From Clostridiales bacterium UBA7103 (lineage in GTDB: Bacteria; Bacillota; Clostridia; Oscillospirales; Oscillospiraceae), in assembly GCA_002493305.1 (NCBI GenBank), contig DKYJ01000055.1, positions 1 through 17,941 on the forward strand: 17,941 bases of DNA, given 5' to 3'. Below, piece after piece: positions 7,737 to 13,561 of the stretch (its first letter is position 1; each line of letters begins with the position of its first letter). The position numbers and the translations under genes were made by a program. Under the pieces are notes generated by a model. The model ran no database searches, was not told the origin of the DNA, and saw nothing but the letters and a program-made list of their open reading frames with translations.

Positions 7737-7831
7737 AAACACACACCTTTGCATATATATTGAATGGCTCCGCGTGAGGTGGGTAAAGCCGCAGAGCGGA
7801 TCTGATACTGTCTGATAAGAAAACGCGAAAA

Positions 7832-7889
7832 GGAGCTTTGCTCGGCTCTGTATCTGACCGGAGTGGATATACAGCCGAACAAAGCTCCG
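7832..7889 (-). terminator. Possible attenuating terminator hairpin between lipoprotein and ATPase genes
   Basis: Read on the minus strand, the arm at 7888-7869 (GGAGCTTTGTTCGGCTGTAT) pairs with the arm at 7853-7832 over about 20 positions, with one G-U pair and a 2-base bulge. The 3' arm is followed by TTTTCGCGTTTTCTT. The U-tract is broken, so termination would be partial. This fits a need for more binding protein than transporter core, which is inferred. Confidence 0.55.
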
Positions 7890-7909
7890 GTGAAATCGCC
7901 GGAGCTTTG
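7880..7909 (-). promoter_or_regulatory. Alternative hairpin competing with the terminator-like stem
   Basis: The minus-strand arm CAAAGCTCCGG (7909-7899) pairs perfectly with CCGGAGCTTTG (7890-7880) around an 8-base loop. It uses the same bases as the 5' arm of the downstream terminator-like stem, so both cannot form fully at once. It has no U-tract of its own. It may protect the 3' end of the lipoprotein mRNA or act as an anti-terminator. Confidence 0.55.
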
Positions 7910-7932
7910 TTGAAAAACTGTTTTAAAACTGA

Positions 7933-9162
7933 TTACTGATCAAGAAGGGTGATGCCGTCGATGTCGATATCGAAATAAGGAGCGGAACGGATGGTGGACT
8001 CGGTGAACACGCCGTTCTCGATGGCCTCAGCGCCGTCAAGACCCCAGGAGTCGGTGTAGGAGTCAAGGTTTACGCCGTCCTTGGTCCAGGTGCTGCAATC
8101 AAAGACCTTGAGAGAACCGTCAAGCAGCTGAGCCTTGACCTCTTCAAGCTTCTCGGCAGTGCCGGCGGCTGCGACAGCCTCGTTGACCTCGGTGAGGACG
8201 ACGGAGCCGGTCTCAATGGTGCCGCACCAATCGGTATCGTAGTTCTCGCCGTTCATAACAGCCTCGATCGCCATGGTGAAGTAAGGAGTCCAGTCGATGC
8301 GGGAGGAGACGATGAAGGTGTTGGGGCAGTTTGCGATGGTGGAGCCGTTGTAGGAAACGTTGGGAACACCGGCCTTCTCGCAGGCGTTAGGAGCACCCCA
8401 GGAGTCGGCATGCTGGGAGATGAGCTTGCAGCCGTTCTGGATGAGCTTCTCGGCACCTTCCTGCTCGAGGGTCTCATCGTACCAGGAACCGGTAAAGACA
8501 ACATCCATGGTGGCAGTGGGGACGATGGAGCGGATGCCCAGGAACCATGAGGTGTAGCCGGACTTGACCTCGGCGTAAGACATAGCGCCGACATAGCCGA
8601 CCTTGGCTTCCTCAGCGGTGAACTCGCCATTGTCGATCATTTCCTGAAGCTTCAGACCGGCAGCAACACCGGCGAGGTAACGGCCCTCATAAATGGAAGC
8701 GAATGCGTTGTGGTAGTTGTCAAGACCGGCGCCGTTTGCCTTATCGCCGGTGCAGGAGGTGAACTGAACCTCGGGGTACTCCTGAGCAGCCTGGAGCATA
8801 TAGTCCTGATGACCGTAGCTGTCGGAGAAAACGACGGAGCAGCCGGCGTCAGCGAGCTCGCAAGCGGCGTCGTAAGCAGATGCGTCCTCGGGGATCTGGG
8901 TCTTGATGACGGGCTCTGCGCCGGTGGCTTCGCAGGCAGCCTTGAATGCGTTGATGAAGTTGAGGTCGTAGGTGGAAGCCTCGTCGTGAAGAGCGACAAG
9001 GCCGACCTTGATGGGAGCAGCCTCGCTCTCAGCGGGGGCTTCGCTCTCAGCGGGAGCCTGAGACTCAGCGGGAGCCTGAGACTCAGCGGGAGCCTTCTGG
9101 CCGCAGGCGCAGAGGGCGAATACCATAACGAGTGCAAGCAGCAGCGCAAAGATCTTTTTCAT
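7933..9162 (-). CDS. BMP family substrate-binding lipoprotein (purine nucleoside importer)
   Basis: This is a 409-residue extracellular binding protein of the BMP/PnrA (Med) family, which captures purine nucleosides in characterised members. The N-terminus is a lipoprotein signal peptide, with lipobox LCAC at residues 17-20, C20 being the lipid-bearing Cys. It is followed by a low-complexity linker of four APAES(Q/E) units. The folded domain starts at PIKVGLVALHDEASTYDLNFINAF and includes VVFSDSYGHQDYMLQAA and YEGRYLAGVAAGL, typical of BMP proteins. A GAGGAG site lies 8 bases before the ATG. It is the first gene after the riboswitch and terminator. The nearest model is NupN (YufN) of Bacillus subtilis. 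Guanosine or inosine as ligand is inferred from family and riboswitch class. Confidence 0.93.
   Translation of the reverse strand: MKKIFALLLALVMVFALCACGQKAPAESQAPAESQAPAESEAPAESEAAPIKVGLVALHDEASTYDLNFINAFKAACEATGAEPVIKTQIPEDASAYDAACELADAGCSVVFSDSYGHQDYMLQAAQEYPEVQFTSCTGDKANGAGLDNYHNAFASIYEGRYLAGVAAGLKLQEMIDNGEFTAEEAKVGYVGAMSYAEVKSGYTSWFLGIRSIVPTATMDVVFTGSWYDETLEQEGAEKLIQNGCKLISQHADSWGAPNACEKAGVPNVSYNGSTIANCPNTFIVSSRIDWTPYFTMAIEAVMNGENYDTDWCGTIETGSVVLTEVNEAVAAAGTAEKLEEVKAQLLDGSLKVFDCSTWTKDGVNLDSYTDSWGLDGAEAIENGVFTESTIRSAPYFDIDIDGITLLDQ
9026..9097 (-). repeat. Four 18-base tandem repeats coding the lipoprotein linker
   Basis: CTCTCAG or GACTCAG followed by CGGG(A/G)GC recurs at 9026, 9044, 9062 and 9080 with an exact 18-base period. 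Each unit encodes APAES plus Q or E. The first two units are near-identical to each other, as are the last two. The unit count could change by slippage without breaking the frame. Confidence 0.85.
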
Positions 9163-9231
9163 TCTCTGATCTCCTCATAAGAATAATTTAAAATTTATCT
9201 TCACCGCTTTGTATGAGCGGAAAGACACAAG

Positions 9232-9272
9232 AAAATAAAAAACGCACCGGTCAGATAAGTCTCAACCGATGC
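9232..9272 (-). terminator. Riboswitch expression-platform terminator
   Basis: On the minus strand, GCATCGGTT (9272-9264) pairs with GACCGGTGC (9252-9244) with two G-U pairs, followed by six T residues and then ATTTT. The terminator 5' arm contains AUCGGU (9270-9265), which can pair over six positions with AUCGAU (9325-9320) in the 3' strand of aptamer helix P1. Ligand binding would hold P1 and free the terminator, giving an OFF switch. The competing pairing is inferred from sequence. Confidence 0.88.
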
Positions 9273-9320
9273 AAGAACGCAAGAACGGGGAACGAAAAAA
9301 CACGCGCCCCGAGCTTATAA

Positions 9321-9387
9321 TCGATAGTCCGGTCATTTACGGCGACCGGGTAGAGACTTCAAATCCATATCATTTGTTATATATCGA
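9321..9387 (-). promoter_or_regulatory. Purine riboswitch aptamer, guanine class
   Basis: The minus strand folds as the known three-way junction. P1 is TCGATA/TATCGA, P2 is CAAAT/ATTTG capped by GATATGG, and P3 is CCGGTC/GACCGG capped by a loop with CCGTAAA for the loop-loop contact. Junction J2/3 reads GTCTCTACC. By alignment to the Bacillus xpt aptamer, U22, U47, U51 and C74 are present. C74 pairs with guanine or hypoxanthine; adenine switches have U there. Position 48 is C rather than U, and P3 is one pair longer. It lies about 160 bases before the BMP lipoprotein gene, which it should switch off when guanine is plentiful. Confidence 0.95.
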
Positions 9388-9422
9388 AAGTATTAAGTTG
9401 CTATGAAAACTGCTACGCTTAT

Positions 9423-9451
9423 AGACTATCAGCCGGATAGAAAAAAGTCAA
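9423..9451 (-). promoter_or_regulatory. Promoter of the riboswitch-BMP operon
   Basis: On the minus strand, the -35 box TTGACT (9451-9446) and -10 box TAGTCT (9428-9423) have 17-base spacing, and TGA directly before the -10 gives an extended -10. Transcription would start near 9416, about 30 bases before the aptamer. Confidence 0.65.
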
Positions 9452-9518
9452 GCCCGCTTTTTTGACTATTTTACCATTTTCAGCCGGCGATTTTTGTGGA
9501 AAAGCCACAAAAGATGCC
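9441..9518 (-). terminator. Possible weak termination structures after xpt
   Basis: Two structures follow the xpt stop on the minus strand. One is a hairpin with TTTTGTGG/CCACAAAA (9512-9505 with 9499-9492) and outer GGC/GCC pairs, but no U-tract. The other is AGTCAA (9467-9462) pairing with TTGACT (9451-9446) and then a T-run, where the 3' arm is also the -35 box of the next promoter. Neither is a strong terminator, so some xpt transcripts may run into the riboswitch. Confidence 0.35.
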
Positions 9519-9528
9519 GCCGAAGCTC

Positions 9529-10101
9529 TCAGCAGAAGCTGATTGAGCAGTCGTCACCCATGGCGGCGATGCGCGCGAGGGACTCAATGCGGCAGCCCTT
9601 ATCCCGCAGCAGGTTGCCCCCGCCCTGAAACACCTTTTCAATGGCTATGCCCGCGCCGACGACTGTGGCTCCGGCCTGCTCCACGATGCCGATAAGCCCC
9701 ACAAGGGCAGCGCCGGTCGCGAGAAAATCGTCAACTATCAGCACGCGGTCATTTTCGTTTAGATACTCCTTGGAGACGATAACGGTGTTCGTGTTGCCGT
9801 GGGTGAAGGACTCCACCTCCGCGCTGTATACATCATCGGCGATGTTGCGGCTTTTGCTCTTCTTGGCAAAGACCATCGGGCAGCCCAGCACATAGCCGGT
9901 CATTGCGGCAATGGCGATGCCGGAGGCCTCGATGGTGAGGATCTTGTTGATGTTCTCCCCGGCGTACAGGCGTTTGAGCTCCTGAGCCATTTCCCATAGC
10001 AGGGCGGGGTCTATCTGGTGATTCAAAAACCCGTCGACCTTCAATATTCCGCCGGGTTTTATCTTCCCGTCGCGGAGAATACGCTGTTCAAGAAGCTCCA
10101 T
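9529..10101 (-). CDS. xpt: Xanthine phosphoribosyltransferase
   Basis: This 190-residue cytosolic enzyme transfers the phosphoribosyl group of PRPP to xanthine, giving XMP for purine salvage. It aligns by eye over its length with Xpt of Bacillus subtilis. Shared features include FLNHQID (25-31), TIEASGIA (56-63) for the base pocket region, the PRPP loop VLIVDDFLATG (120-130) and IEKVFQ..G....GCRIESLARI at the C-terminus. A GGAGG site lies 7 bases before the ATG. It has its own promoter and a short leader with no riboswitch, unlike Bacillus xpt, which is itself riboswitch-controlled. Its place upstream of a guanine riboswitch and nucleoside importer fits a joint purine salvage role. A related purine phosphoribosyltransferase specificity is possible but less likely. 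Confidence 0.95.
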   Translation of the reverse strand: MELLEQRILRDGKIKPGGILKVDGFLNHQIDPALLWEMAQELKRLYAGENINKILTIEASGIAIAAMTGYVLGCPMVFAKKSKSRNIADDVYSAEVESFTHGNTNTVIVSKEYLNENDRVLIVDDFLATGAALVGLIGIVEQAGATVVGAGIAIEKVFQGGGNLLRDKGCRIESLARIAAMGDDCSISFC

Positions 10102-10134
10102 AATTCGACCTCCGAAATCAAAAAAGATAGCGCC

Positions 10135-10163
10135 ATTGTAAACCGGCGCTGCAACTTATGCAA
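10135..10163 (-). promoter_or_regulatory. xpt promoter
   Basis: On the minus strand, the -35 box TTGCAT (10163-10158) and -10 box TACAAT (10140-10135) are 17 bases apart. The start site would be near 10128, leaving a leader of only about 27 bases. That leaves no room for a riboswitch. Confidence 0.8.
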
Positions 10164-10257
10164 GTCATTTTCGCGTATAACGCCAAAAAAGCAAAACAGA
10201 AGTAAACGGAGAACGATCTGTTCGCGCCGGCTTGTTTGGAGTTTACGGCATAATACC

Positions 10258-10286
10258 GAAAAAAGCCCGTCGATACGACAGGCTTT
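10258..10286 (-). terminator. rpmB terminator
   Basis: On the minus strand, an 11-bp stem (AAAGCCTGTCG, 10286-10276, with CGACGGGCTTT, 10272-10262, one G-U pair) has a 3-base loop and six T residues. It ends the single-gene rpmB transcript about 20 bases after its stop codon. Confidence 0.93.
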
Positions 10287-10304
10287 GTTTCGGGTAATAT
10301 TAAA

Positions 10305-10493
10305 TTACACAGCGCGGGTGACCTTGCCGCTGCGCAGGCAGCGAGTGCAGACATAAACATGCTTGGGGGAACCGTCCACAATGGCCTTGACGCGCTTCAC
10401 ATTCGGCTTCCAGGTACGGTTAGAGCGTCTGTGAGAATGGCTGACCTTTATGCCAAAGGACACATCCTTATCACAAAACTGACATTTTGCCAT
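10305..10493 (-). CDS. rpmB: 50S ribosomal protein L28
   Basis: This 62-residue basic protein is ribosomal protein L28 of the large subunit. It shows MAKCQFCDKDVSFGIKVSHS at the start and RRSNRTWKPNVKRVKA in the middle, both typical of L28. Two CxxC pairs (C4/C7 and C49/C52) make it the zinc-binding C+ form. I start at the ATG at 10493 because an AGGAGGT site lies 10 bases upstream. The frame stays open upstream but has no family similarity. It is a single-gene unit with its own promoter and terminator, divergent from hprK. The zinc form suggests that a zinc-free paralogue might exist elsewhere, as in some bacteria; this is not seen here. Confidence 0.97.
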   Translation of the reverse strand: MAKCQFCDKDVSFGIKVSHSHRRSNRTWKPNVKRVKAIVDGSPKHVYVCTRCLRSGKVTRAV

Positions 10494-10549
10494 AAACTGA
10501 AGCACCTCCTTGCTTGTGTTTTGCGGTCTGCTGTACAGACAGCTTATAT

Positions 10550-10578
10550 ATAATAACAGAATGAAGCCCGGATTGCAA
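10550..10578 (-). promoter_or_regulatory. rpmB promoter
   Basis: On the minus strand, the -35 box TTGCAA (10578-10573) and -10 box TATTAT (10555-10550) are 17 bases apart, with TGT before the -10 box giving an extended -10. A short inverted repeat GTCTG/CAGAC lies in the leader at about 10526-10540. Confidence 0.82.
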
Positions 10579-10579
10579 G

Positions 10580-10600
10580 CAAATTTTTCATCAAAATTTG
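10580..10600 (-). promoter_or_regulatory. AT-rich palindrome upstream of the rpmB -35 box (possible UP element)
   Basis: CAAATTTT (10580-10587) and AAAATTTG (10593-10600) form a perfect 8-base inverted repeat with a 5-base centre. It sits one base upstream of the -35 box. The A/T tracts resemble an UP element that the RNA polymerase alpha subunit binds, common at ribosomal genes. A regulator-binding site is the alternative. Confidence 0.45.
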
Positions 10601-10659
10601 AGCGTTTTGAAACCTTTTTTGCTCCGTCATATTTTACGCCCGGCTGCGTGTAAAATAAC

Positions 10660-10688
10660 TTGCCAAATCCCGGGAAAATGGTTAATAT
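10660..10688 (+). promoter_or_regulatory. Promoter of the hprK-dnaE operon
   Basis: A -35 box TTGCCA (10660-10665) and -10 box TAATAT (10683-10688) are 17 bases apart. An overlapping TATAAT three bases further on would need a 20-base spacer. Transcription would start about 35 bases before the hprK ATG, which has an AGGAGG site 8 bases upstream. Confidence 0.7.
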
Positions 10689-10731
10689 AATATAGAAAAA
10701 GACTTCCACGCCAAAGCAGGAGGATATAGAT

Positions 10732-11670
10732 ATGAAAAGCAAGTATTCCGTCAAGCTCAGTACCCTTGTAAAGGAGCATAAGCTCACGCCGCTGCACACC
10801 TCGAAGGATTACGAGAGCGCCGTGATAAGGACTTACGATGTGAACCGCCCCGCCATGCAGCTTACCGGGTTTTATAATTACTTTGACCCCAAGCGCCTGC
10901 AAATCATCGGCAGGGTAGAGAGCACATATCTTGACTCTCTCAGCCCTGAGCAGCGCTATGAGTCTCTTGAGCGTTTCATGAGCTATGATATCGCGGCGCT
11001 GGTCATCTGCCATGGGGTGACGCCCTTCCCGGAATGTCTGGCTCTTGCGGAGAAGTATGACCGAAATCTCTTCATAACCTCGATGGATACCTCGGAGTTC
11101 CAGTCAGACGTTATCCGCTCCCTGCATAACTATCTGGCCCCCAGACTGACTACTCACGGAGTTCTGGTGGAGGTTTATGGCGAGGGTGTGCTGCTTATGG
11201 GCGAAAGCGGCATCGGCAAGAGCGAGACGGCGCTTGAGCTTATAAAGCGAGGGCACCGCCTTGTGGCGGACGATGCGGTGGAGATAAAGCTCATCGGCAA
11301 GGACAGCCTTGTGGGCAGCGCGCCGGAGATAATCCGCTATTATATGGAGCTGCGCGGCATCGGCGTTATCAATGTGCGCCACATATACGGGGTGGGCGCG
11401 GTAAAGCCCGAGTGCAACATTGATGTTGTGGTAAAAATGGAGACATGGCGGGAGGGCAAGGCGTATGACCGCCTTGGACTTTCCGATGAGACGGAGGAGA
11501 TATTGGGCGTTAAGCTGCCCTCGGTGACCATTCCCGTCACGCCGGGCAGGAACCTCGCCGTCATTCTGGAGCTGGCCGCCATGAACAACCGCCAGAAGAA
11601 AATGGGCTTCAATGCCGCCCAGACGCTTGCCGCCGCGCATGACAGCGCGGTGGATATGGGACTTTTATAA
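10732..11670 (+). CDS. hprK: HPr kinase/phosphorylase
   Basis: HprK phosphorylates, and dephosphorylates, Ser46 of the sugar-transport protein HPr, and so controls carbon catabolite repression in Firmicutes. The 312-residue length is normal. The C-terminal kinase domain has the P-loop GESGIGKS (157-164). It is preceded by H142 in THGVLVEVYG, which matches the conserved catalytic His region. The HprK signature ELRGIGVINVRHIYGVGAV follows, and VTPGRNLAVILELAAMNNRQKKMG near the C-terminus is the other family block. The N-terminal part (about 1-130) is the less conserved regulatory domain. It is the first gene of the operon. No HPr (ptsH or crh) gene lies within the window. Confidence 0.97.
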   Translation: MKSKYSVKLSTLVKEHKLTPLHTSKDYESAVIRTYDVNRPAMQLTGFYNYFDPKRLQIIGRVESTYLDSLSPEQRYESLERFMSYDIAALVICHGVTPFPECLALAEKYDRNLFITSMDTSEFQSDVIRSLHNYLAPRLTTHGVLVEVYGEGVLLMGESGIGKSETALELIKRGHRLVADDAVEIKLIGKDSLVGSAPEIIRYYMELRGIGVINVRHIYGVGAVKPECNIDVVVKMETWREGKAYDRLGLSDETEEILGVKLPSVTIPVTPGRNLAVILELAAMNNRQKKMGFNAAQTLAAAHDSAVDMGLL

Positions 11671-11682
11671 AAGGAGAACATT

Positions 11683-12681
11683 ATGCAGCAGCTTGAAAAC
11701 GCCATTTCCCAGATAAAAGCAGCCCTGCCGGGCCTGAGCCTTTTGGAAAACGAGCCAATGAGCGAGCACAGCTCATTTAGGATCGGCGGCCCTGCCAGAG
11801 CTCTGGCCTTTCCACAGGACGTCAGCTCTCTTAGCAAAATTTGCAGCATACTTAAAGAAAATAAGCTTGCACCGCTGATGCTCGGAAACGGCACAAATAT
11901 CCTTTTTCCTGACGAGGGGCTGGATAAGGTCTTCATCATCGGCACGGAAAAGCTCACCAATGTTTTCCGCCTGCCTGACGGCGCGGTATACGCCGAGGCG
12001 GGTCTGCCTCTCGCGCGGCTCGCGGGCTTTGCCCAGCAGAACAGCCTGACAGGGCTTGAGTTTGCCGGCGGCATTCCCGGCACGCTCGGCGGCGCCTGCG
12101 TGATGAACGCCGGGGCCTACGGCGGAGAGATGAAGGATGTAATAGAAAGCGTCGTGTGCTATTACCTGCCCGAGCAGAGGCTCTATGAGCTTTCAAGGGA
12201 GCAGTGCAGCTTTGAATACCGCGGAAGCCTCTTCAAAAAGCTGGGTGGCTGCGTTATCCTCAGTGCGGTGCTGCGCCTTGAGGAGGGGGACAGCGCCGCC
12301 ATTGCCGCGAAAATGCGTGAGCTTGGCGAAAAGCGCCGGGAAAAACAGCCTCTTGACCTGCCCTCCGCAGGCAGCGCTTTCAAGCGCCCGGAGGGGAATT
12401 ATGCCGCAGCGCTCATTGATAAGGCGGGGCTGAAGGGCTTCAGCGTGGGCGGGGCACAGGTCTCCGAAAAGCACGCGGGCTTTGTCGTCAACAAGGGCGG
12501 CGCCAGCTCCCACGATGTGCATGAGCTGATGATGCAGGTGCGCAAAAAGGTGTACGAGGACAGCAATGTGCTGCTTGAGCCAGAGATGATCATTCTCCCG
12601 CCGGACTACTGTCTGGAGGATCACGGCCCTGCGCTCCACGGCAACCGCATCACGGTGGTCGAGCAGCAGGAAGAGAAATAG
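11683..12681 (+). CDS. murB: UDP-N-acetylenolpyruvoylglucosamine reductase
   Basis: MurB is the FAD- and NADPH-dependent enzyme that makes UDP-N-acetylmuramic acid for peptidoglycan. The 332-residue protein has the FAD-binding motifs MLGNGTNILFPDEGL and GLEFAGGIPGTLGGACVMNAGAYGGE. The active-site serine lies in AGSAFKRPEG (S231), and the LEPEM motif (299-303) carries the likely catalytic Glu E301. The last stretch, GGAQVSEKHAGFVVNKGGAS, is also typical. AAGGAGA precedes the ATG. It begins 12 bases after hprK and ends 13 bases before rapZ, so it belongs to the operon. This placement beside hprK and rapZ is common in Firmicutes. Confidence 0.97.
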   Translation: MQQLENAISQIKAALPGLSLLENEPMSEHSSFRIGGPARALAFPQDVSSLSKICSILKENKLAPLMLGNGTNILFPDEGLDKVFIIGTEKLTNVFRLPDGAVYAEAGLPLARLAGFAQQNSLTGLEFAGGIPGTLGGACVMNAGAYGGEMKDVIESVVCYYLPEQRLYELSREQCSFEYRGSLFKKLGGCVILSAVLRLEEGDSAAIAAKMRELGEKRREKQPLDLPSAGSAFKRPEGNYAAALIDKAGLKGFSVGGAQVSEKHAGFVVNKGGASSHDVHELMMQVRKKVYEDSNVLLEPEMIILPPDYCLEDHGPALHGNRITVVEQQEEK

Positions 12682-12694
12682 ACGGAGGATTAGA

Positions 12695-13552
12695 ATGGAA
12701 TTTCTGATAATCACAGGCATGTCAGGCGCGGGAAAGAGCCGCGCTGCCGATGTGCTGGAGGATCTGGATTATTACTGTGTGGACAATATGCCCGTGGCGC
12801 TGATCCCGCGCTTTGCAGAGCTGTGCATGGACACGCGCGGCCGCTATGAAAAAGTGGCGCTGGTCACCGATGTGCGCGAAAAGGACGGCATACCCTCCCT
12901 CCTGCAGATAAAGGAGGAGCTGGCGCAGATGGACTGTCAGGCTCGCATCCTCTATATGGACGCCGATACCCGTACCCTTGTGCGCCGCTATAAGGAGTCC
13001 CGCCGTCCCCACCCGCTCATGACCCGCGGGGTCACGCTTGAGCAGGCGGTACAGCGGGAGGAGGAGCTTTTGCGCGATGTGAAAGCGCAGGCGGATTTTG
13101 TGGTGGACAGCTCAAGGCTCACACTGGGTATGCTGCAAAACCACCTCTTTGCGCTCTTTGCCGACGGCGGCAAAAAGCGGGATATAAACGTGACAGTCAT
13201 GTCCTTCGGCTTCAAGCATGGCATACCCATGGAGGCCGACCTTGTTTTTGACGCGCGCTTTCTGCCGAACCCATATTATGTGGAGGAGCTGCGCCCCCTG
13301 TGCGGACTTGACAGGCCGGTGGGGGAATTCGTCTTTGGCTGCCAGCAGACCCGGACTTTTATGGAAAAAATACAGGATCTGATAGATTTTCTTCTCCCCT
13401 TGTATATTGAGGAGGGCAAGCTGGGGCTTACCATTGCCATCGGCTGCACCGGCGGGCGGCACCGCAGTGTCGCCATCGCCTCCGCCCTGAACGATTACTT
13501 TGTCGCCAAGGGCATAAGCTCTGAAAATATCAACAGGGATCTGAATAAATAA
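12695..13552 (+). CDS. rapZ: RapZ/YvcJ family nucleotide-binding protein
   Basis: RapZ-type proteins are P-loop NTP-binding adaptors. In Escherichia coli RapZ guides RNase E to the GlmZ small RNA and controls glucosamine-6-phosphate supply; in Bacillus the homologue YvcJ has a less clear role. The 285-residue length is normal. Walker A GMSGAGKS is at 8-15, the switch region DYYCVDNMPV follows, and the C-terminal block GCTGGRHRS is at 250-258. The LFDARFLPNPYY-type block, here VFDARFLPNPYYVEELRPL, is present. A GGAGG site lies 6 bases before the ATG. Its place next to murB, another UDP-amino sugar gene, fits a cell-envelope link. RNA adaptor function here is not proven. Confidence 0.96.
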   Translation: MEFLIITGMSGAGKSRAADVLEDLDYYCVDNMPVALIPRFAELCMDTRGRYEKVALVTDVREKDGIPSLLQIKEELAQMDCQARILYMDADTRTLVRRYKESRRPHPLMTRGVTLEQAVQREEELLRDVKAQADFVVDSSRLTLGMLQNHLFALFADGGKKRDINVTVMSFGFKHGIPMEADLVFDARFLPNPYYVEELRPLCGLDRPVGEFVFGCQQTRTFMEKIQDLIDFLLPLYIEEGKLGLTIAIGCTGGRHRSVAIASALNDYFVAKGISSENINRDLNK

Positions 13553-13561
13553 GGAGAACCT

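Larger units (their letters stand above)
7755..7932 (-). other. Structured spacer between lipoprotein and ATPase genes
   Basis: About 180 bases with no gene. It holds three complementary arms (7832-7853, 7869-7889, 7899-7909) in which the middle arm can pair with either neighbour. A weak promoter-like pair, TTTACC and TTCAAT on the minus strand before the ATPase gene, is possible but not convincing. No other gene or site is seen. Confidence 0.7.

Noticed and set aside
7737..7754. Longer start for the importer ATPase at 7754
   Set aside because: It lacks a ribosome-binding site, whereas AAAGG lies 9 bases before the ATG at 7736. The six extra residues add no family sequence.
9026..9097. Short regular repeats considered as a CRISPR array
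   Set aside because: The period is 18 bases with no spacers, and it lies in frame within the lipoprotein linker.
9286..9311. CGGGG/CCCCG hairpin downstream of the aptamer considered as a second terminator
   Set aside because: The stem is only 5 bp with a 16-base loop and no U-tract after it. The real terminator is the 9244-9272 stem.
10494..10799. Upstream extension of the rpmB frame toward 10799
   Set aside because: The extra sequence has no family similarity, it would cross the rpmB promoter and overlap hprK, and the ATG at 10493 has a good AGGAGGT site.
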